Origin: Tolypeutes matacus
Lineage: Eukaryota > Chordata > Mammalia > Cingulata > Chlamyphoridae
Reading direction: 5' to 3'
NCBI GenBank assembly: GCA_026826555.1
Contig: JAKSZT010054308.1
Location: 4,231,930-4,295,929 of the forward strand
DNA length: 64,000 nt
Shown here: positions 58,430-64,000 of the stretch, piece after piece
Layout: the number at the start of each line of letters is the position of its first letter
Position numbering within the stretch: the stretch's first letter is position 1
Notes under the pieces: generated by a model
Told to the model about the DNA's origin: nothing
What the model saw: the letters and a program-made list of their open reading frames with translations, nothing else
Database searches by the model: none
Made by a program: the position numbers and the translations under genes

Positions 58430-58665
58430 TATAGCACCTACAGTGTGCCAGAAACTATGCTGGGGGTTGGAGATAATAGGTAGCACATATATAGCACTTA
58501 CTACATAGCAAGTACTATTTTCAGCATTTTTCATATATTGACTCATGGAATCCACACAACTACCCAGTGAAATAGTGTACTATTATTATCTACATTTTAC
58601 TGATGAGGACACCGAGGCAGAGAGAAGTTAAGCAACTTGTTCAAGGTCATGCAATTAGGAAGTGG
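58430..58665 (+). repeat. MIR/L2-like fragment
   Basis: 'tgatgaggacaccgaggcag' and 'caaggtcatgcaattaggaa' are MIR-type phrases in the reverse sense of the preceding copy. Confidence 0.5.
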
Positions 58666-59489
58666 AAGAGTCAGATTTGGAAAATGAATCTAAGAATCAT
58701 GGAAACTAGGTCAAAGCGGTCCAAATTGGAAAAAAAAAAGAGTCAAAGCAATTAAAAAAGATACAAAAAGGAGGGAAAAAAAAAAAAAAAAGGACCATTG
58801 CAATTGAAATAGTTTTTTAGTGACTGGAAAACCTCACTGATGTTTCCATCCTTAGTGAAATCGGTCTGAATTAATAAAAAGTATAAAGTGTACTTTAATA
58901 ATAAAATGCGTGTATTACTTTCAAATTCACAAGGTAAATTTAGCTGCTAATAAAAGCACTTCTGAAGGGGAGAAGTCCCTAGGCTGGTCCAGTAGGAGAG
59001 CCAGAGCAGATCACAGTGCCCTACAGTGTGGCCCCTGGGGACTCAGGGAAGTTTCCCTGGAGGAGGTGAAGTCTAACCTGATGCTTGTGAAAAGAAGGTG
59101 AGGGCAACCTTGAACTGTTTTGGGAACTGCCTGAAGTCAACCGTGTCTGGAGCACAGAGCAGGGGGCACTGGTGGGGAGAGGCAAGGTAGGGGTGGTGGA
59201 GGCTAATGAATTGGAGGAGCAGACAGGCAGAGGGAGCCCTGGAGGCCGAGAGGCCCTGGTTAGATTGGGTTTCAACATCAGGGCAGTAGGGAGCCACTAT
59301 TTTTAGGAGGAGAGCGACTTGATCATAGTTACTCTGGCTTCAGGATGGAGAATAAGGTGTTGGGAGAAGGCAGAAACCAGAGCTGGCAATCCAGACCGCA
59401 TGACTAGGGAAGTAGCAATTGTGAGAAGAGGGGAGAGAGAGATGTTGAATCAGGACAGACTGATGTGAGAAGAGGGGAGGAGTTCTCCC

Positions 59490-61616
<2,127 letters not shown>

Positions 61617-62285
61617 GAGCCCAGCGCACCCCCTCCAGCAGCGCGCGACAAAACCCGGGGGTCGGCGCGGGGTCACTCGCCAGACCAGGGGCGGCCCCTC
61701 CTGACTCCGCTCGCCGACCCCAGGCCGCGGGCCGCAGACCCGGGCTGGCCGGGCGTCGGGGGGCGGAGGTGGCGGCGCCCCTGGAGCTGCGGTGCGGACA
61801 CTGACCTCGGACTGACGGATGGCGGCCGGGCGGTTGTTCCTGTGCCCGGTGCAGAGGACACAGCCACCGCAGGGAGGACGGGAGGGCGCAGCAGTAAAAT
61901 AGCTTGGAGACCGTGTGTGCTGGGCGGAGCTGTAAGAGCGGCGAGGCGCAGGCGGTGGGGGCGCAGACCCTGGACTCGGGGGCGGACTGTGCGCCTAAGG
62001 AGACCGGGTAAGAGGAGGGGCCTCTGCTGCTGCTGAGTGAGCTAGCCGGAGAGGGTGGGGTGCGAGAAAAGGCCGAAGGGGGACAGAATTTGCGACTCAG
62101 AGGAAGAGCTGCGTGCAATCCTATGGGCTACCCCGCGGGGTCGGCCTCAGGAGAACACGGGATGTTGTTGCACCAGGCGCCACGCGGGGGCGCCGCGCCC
62201 TCACGGATTACTCTGGTTCAACTTCGCCAAGGGCTCTTGATATCCCCAGGCCTACCCGCTGGGCCCCACGGAACAAATAAAAAAT
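61617..62285 (+). other. HAPLN2: HAPLN2 3' UTR with poly(A) signal
   Basis: GC-rich non-coding sequence runs from the stop to AATAAA at 62276-62281, the first good polyadenylation signal, giving a 3' UTR of about 0.68 kb. Long open frames here, on both strands, are composition artefacts. Confidence 0.6.
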
Positions 62286-62662
62286 GAACCTCAAAATATT
62301 TCCAAGTGTGTGAGTATCCTGCCGCCGTCCCATAAGCGCTTGCGGGACTTACTATTAAAGATGGGAAAGTTACACCGTTGTTACAACTGAAGGGAAATTC
62401 TAAATCCAGTAGAAGGAGACCCGCACAAACCCAGCACCGCACGGCTGATACTTCGTGATTGAGCGGTTGGTTTCAGCTTCACCACCTTTGCCGCCAAGAC
62501 AAAAAGGAAACTAGATCAGCAGCATTCTTAACACCTGGCTAAGGGAACCATAATTCAAAAAACAAACTATGGTGTAAATTCATTTTTCTTTACAATATAT
62601 ATATTTTTGTTCAAGCAATCTAAGTATGCTACAAAAAGCCTGGACTAGAGAAGATTAATGAG
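62286..62662. other. Sequence downstream of HAPLN2
   Basis: AT-richer non-coding DNA after the HAPLN2 poly(A) signal; I see no gene or recognised repeat in it. The next gene by synteny would be BCAN, outside the window. Confidence 0.45.
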
Positions 62663-62750
62663 GGAGCGGATGTGACTCAAGTGGTTGAGTGCCTGCTTCA
62701 CACTTAACGAGGTCCCGGGGTTCAGTCCCCGGCCCTGGTACTTAAAAAAA
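62663..62750 (+). repeat. tRNA-headed SINE (short form)
   Basis: Head gagcggatgtgactcaagtg, B-box-like gggttcagtccccgg and an A-rich end. Confidence 0.8.
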
Positions 62751-62939
62751 TAGTAACAATAATGATGAGCGGGACAATGAGTGTAAACACTTAAAGAGCA
62801 CGTTGTAAAGTTGCTTACCAAGAGGGCTCTTGGTATACTTGCTAAAAAAAAATTCATCCCATGGAACTTTATAAAGGGACAGGGAATAAGAGAGTGAACA
62901 GCATCTTCATTAACCATCATAAAACAAGTGAAATATTTG

Positions 62940-63120
62940 TACCAGTTCCTAAGCCTTGTGTTTTCTCATCTGGGTGATGGGATAATATCTGCCTCCCGGG
63001 TTTGTTGTGAGGATTAGTTGAGACAGTGTTTGTACTGGGTAATAGTGCACTGCCTGACACATAGCAGGAAATCAAGAAGCGGTACCTATAATAATTATTG
63101 TAACTACATAATTAGGCCTT
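62940..63120 (+). repeat. MIR element
   Basis: 'gtgttttctcatctgggtga', 'gggataatatctgcctcccg', 'gttgtgaggattagttgaga' and 'gcctgacacatagcaggaaa' follow the MIR order. Confidence 0.6.
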
Positions 63121-63174
63121 TATTATTCAGGCTTTTACCAAGCAGCCTGCAAGGTTGGTTGCTGTATGGCACTG

Positions 63175-63590
63175 TTTAGCCAGGCTAAGCTAGATTTTGC
63201 TGTGATAACAAACAATCCCAAGTCTCAGTGGCTTAAAACAGCAAAGGTTTATTTCTCACTCCATCTATATGTGCATCAGGGCCAGCAAGGATGCTTTTCT
63301 CATTTCAGTCGGGATCCAGGCTGATAGAGCAGCCACAGTCTCAAATGCCCTTAATCACCACACTAGAAGGAGAAAATAAAATGAAAGCGTTCTGGAGGGT
63401 CTTATTCAATTACTTGCTGAGGATTGGTAGTGAAACCTGTTCCTGTGTTCACAACTCATCCACCAGACTAATCAAATGGCCCCAGCCTACCACAAGGGGG
63501 CAGCAAAGTGCAATCCTTTGGTCTAGAAGTAGAATTACTGGAAATAGTTGATGAACAATACCAGGGAACACAGTCCTCTAGATTCTGGGA
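63175..63590 (+). repeat. Old interspersed repeat remnant
   Basis: 'gctgtgataacaaacaatcc', 'ctcagtggcttaaaacagca', 'tttatttctcactccatcta' and 'gatccaggctgatagagcag' identify a known-looking mammalian repeat block. The same family occurs at 28930-29385. I could not name it. The short open frame in it (63291-63551) is not a gene. Confidence 0.45.
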
Positions 63591-63774
63591 CATATTGGTA
63601 GTTACCTGTCCATCTGCCCCCTTTTTGGGCTTTCTAAGTTCTGGCCTGTTATGAAGTTAGAGCTCCAGAAGGCCAAGACCCTGGGCCCAGGAGTTAAGTG
63701 GGCAGAAAGATGGCTTTCTTGAGTATAATGCCTCTGGCCTTTGTCAAGAGACCATATGAGAAATGGCCTTGGCC

Positions 63775-64000
63775 GGTGTGGAGAGCTGGCGCAACAAGAC
63801 GCAACAAAACAGAGACACAGAGGAAAAGACAATGAGAGACACAACACACCAGGGAGCTGAGGTGGCTCAAGCGATTGAGTGCCTCTCTCCCGCGTCGGAA
63901 GTTCCCAGGATTGAGTCCCCGTGCCTCCTAAAAGAGAAGACGAGAAGACAAGCAGACACAGAAGAAGTGAATGGATACAGCGAGCGCAAGCAGCAAGGTG
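63775..64000 (+). repeat. Dimeric tRNA-headed SINE, truncated by window edge
   Basis: The left part matches the inter-head spacer of the copy at 28221-28587 (ggagagctggc, gagacacagaggaaa). The right head is gggagctgaggtggctcaag with ccaggattgagtccccgtgc. The agcgcaagcagcaagg body runs off the end of the window. Confidence 0.7.

Larger units (their letters stand above)
41521..59480. other. Long intergenic tract between GPATCH4 and HAPLN2
   Basis: No gene with intact exons was found in this 18-kb stretch. It is dominated by SINE, L1 and Tigger1 copies (listed separately). It also holds a retrocopy candidate (48990-50370), an assembly gap (52257-52356), exon-like blocks (53203-54380) and probable HAPLN2 upstream control DNA. 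Stretches at 47700-48700, 54500-55680, 56440-57000 and 58700-59480 show no feature I can support beyond simple repeats and short MIR-like phrases. Confidence 0.5.

Overview
This is mammalian nuclear DNA: genes are split by GT-AG introns, promoters are GC-rich, and interspersed repeats are dense. The gene order, read from the translated exons, is IQGAP3 - TTC24 - NAXE - GPATCH4 - HAPLN2, the conserved order I know from human chromosome 1q22-q23. The abundant tRNA-headed SINEs (many with intact target-site duplications) look like the DAS family of xenarthrans, so an armadillo such as Dasypus novemcinctus is the most likely source. The species call is inference from repeat type.

Layout. 592-15419 (minus): the first 15 coding exons of IQGAP3 (579 codons: CH domain plus the first IQGAP repeats); the gene continues past the left edge. 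15420-15660: its GC-rich promoter with ETS and ZNF143-type motifs. 15.7-21.4 kb: intergenic, with a 731-bp retroinsertion. 21481-26954 (plus): TTC24, nine coding exons, 538 aa of TPR repeats plus a low-complexity tail, with one apparently broken exon skipped. 27-31.5 kb: SINEs and older repeats. 31706-34038 (plus): NAXE, six exons, 288 aa, behind a CpG promoter with NRF1-type sites. 34973-39137 (minus): GPATCH4, seven coding exons, 446 aa, tail-to-tail with NAXE, with a probable noncoding first exon near 41.4 kb. 41.5-59.6 kb: a repeat-rich intergenic tract with nested L1 and Tigger1 copies, an unidentified retrocopy candidate, a 100-N assembly gap with identical flanks, and exon-like blocks of unknown identity. 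59681-61616 (plus): HAPLN2, five coding exons, 336 aa. 61.6-64 kb: its 3' UTR and repeats.

The five genes are neighbours by synteny and do not form an operon or pathway. IQGAP3 is a proliferation-linked Rho/Ras-effector scaffold, TTC24 an uncharacterised TPR protein, NAXE a mitochondrial NAD(P)HX epimerase, GPATCH4 a nuclear/nucleolar G-patch cofactor, and HAPLN2 a brain extracellular-matrix link protein. All reading frames, splice phases and lengths were worked out by hand from the sequence. Comparisons with human proteins rest on recall, not on an alignment. I see no CRISPR array, no true tRNA or rRNA gene, and no clearly new molecular system. The most unusual items are the retrocopy, the exon-like blocks at 53.2-54.4 kb, the decayed TTC24 exon and the false-looking gap.
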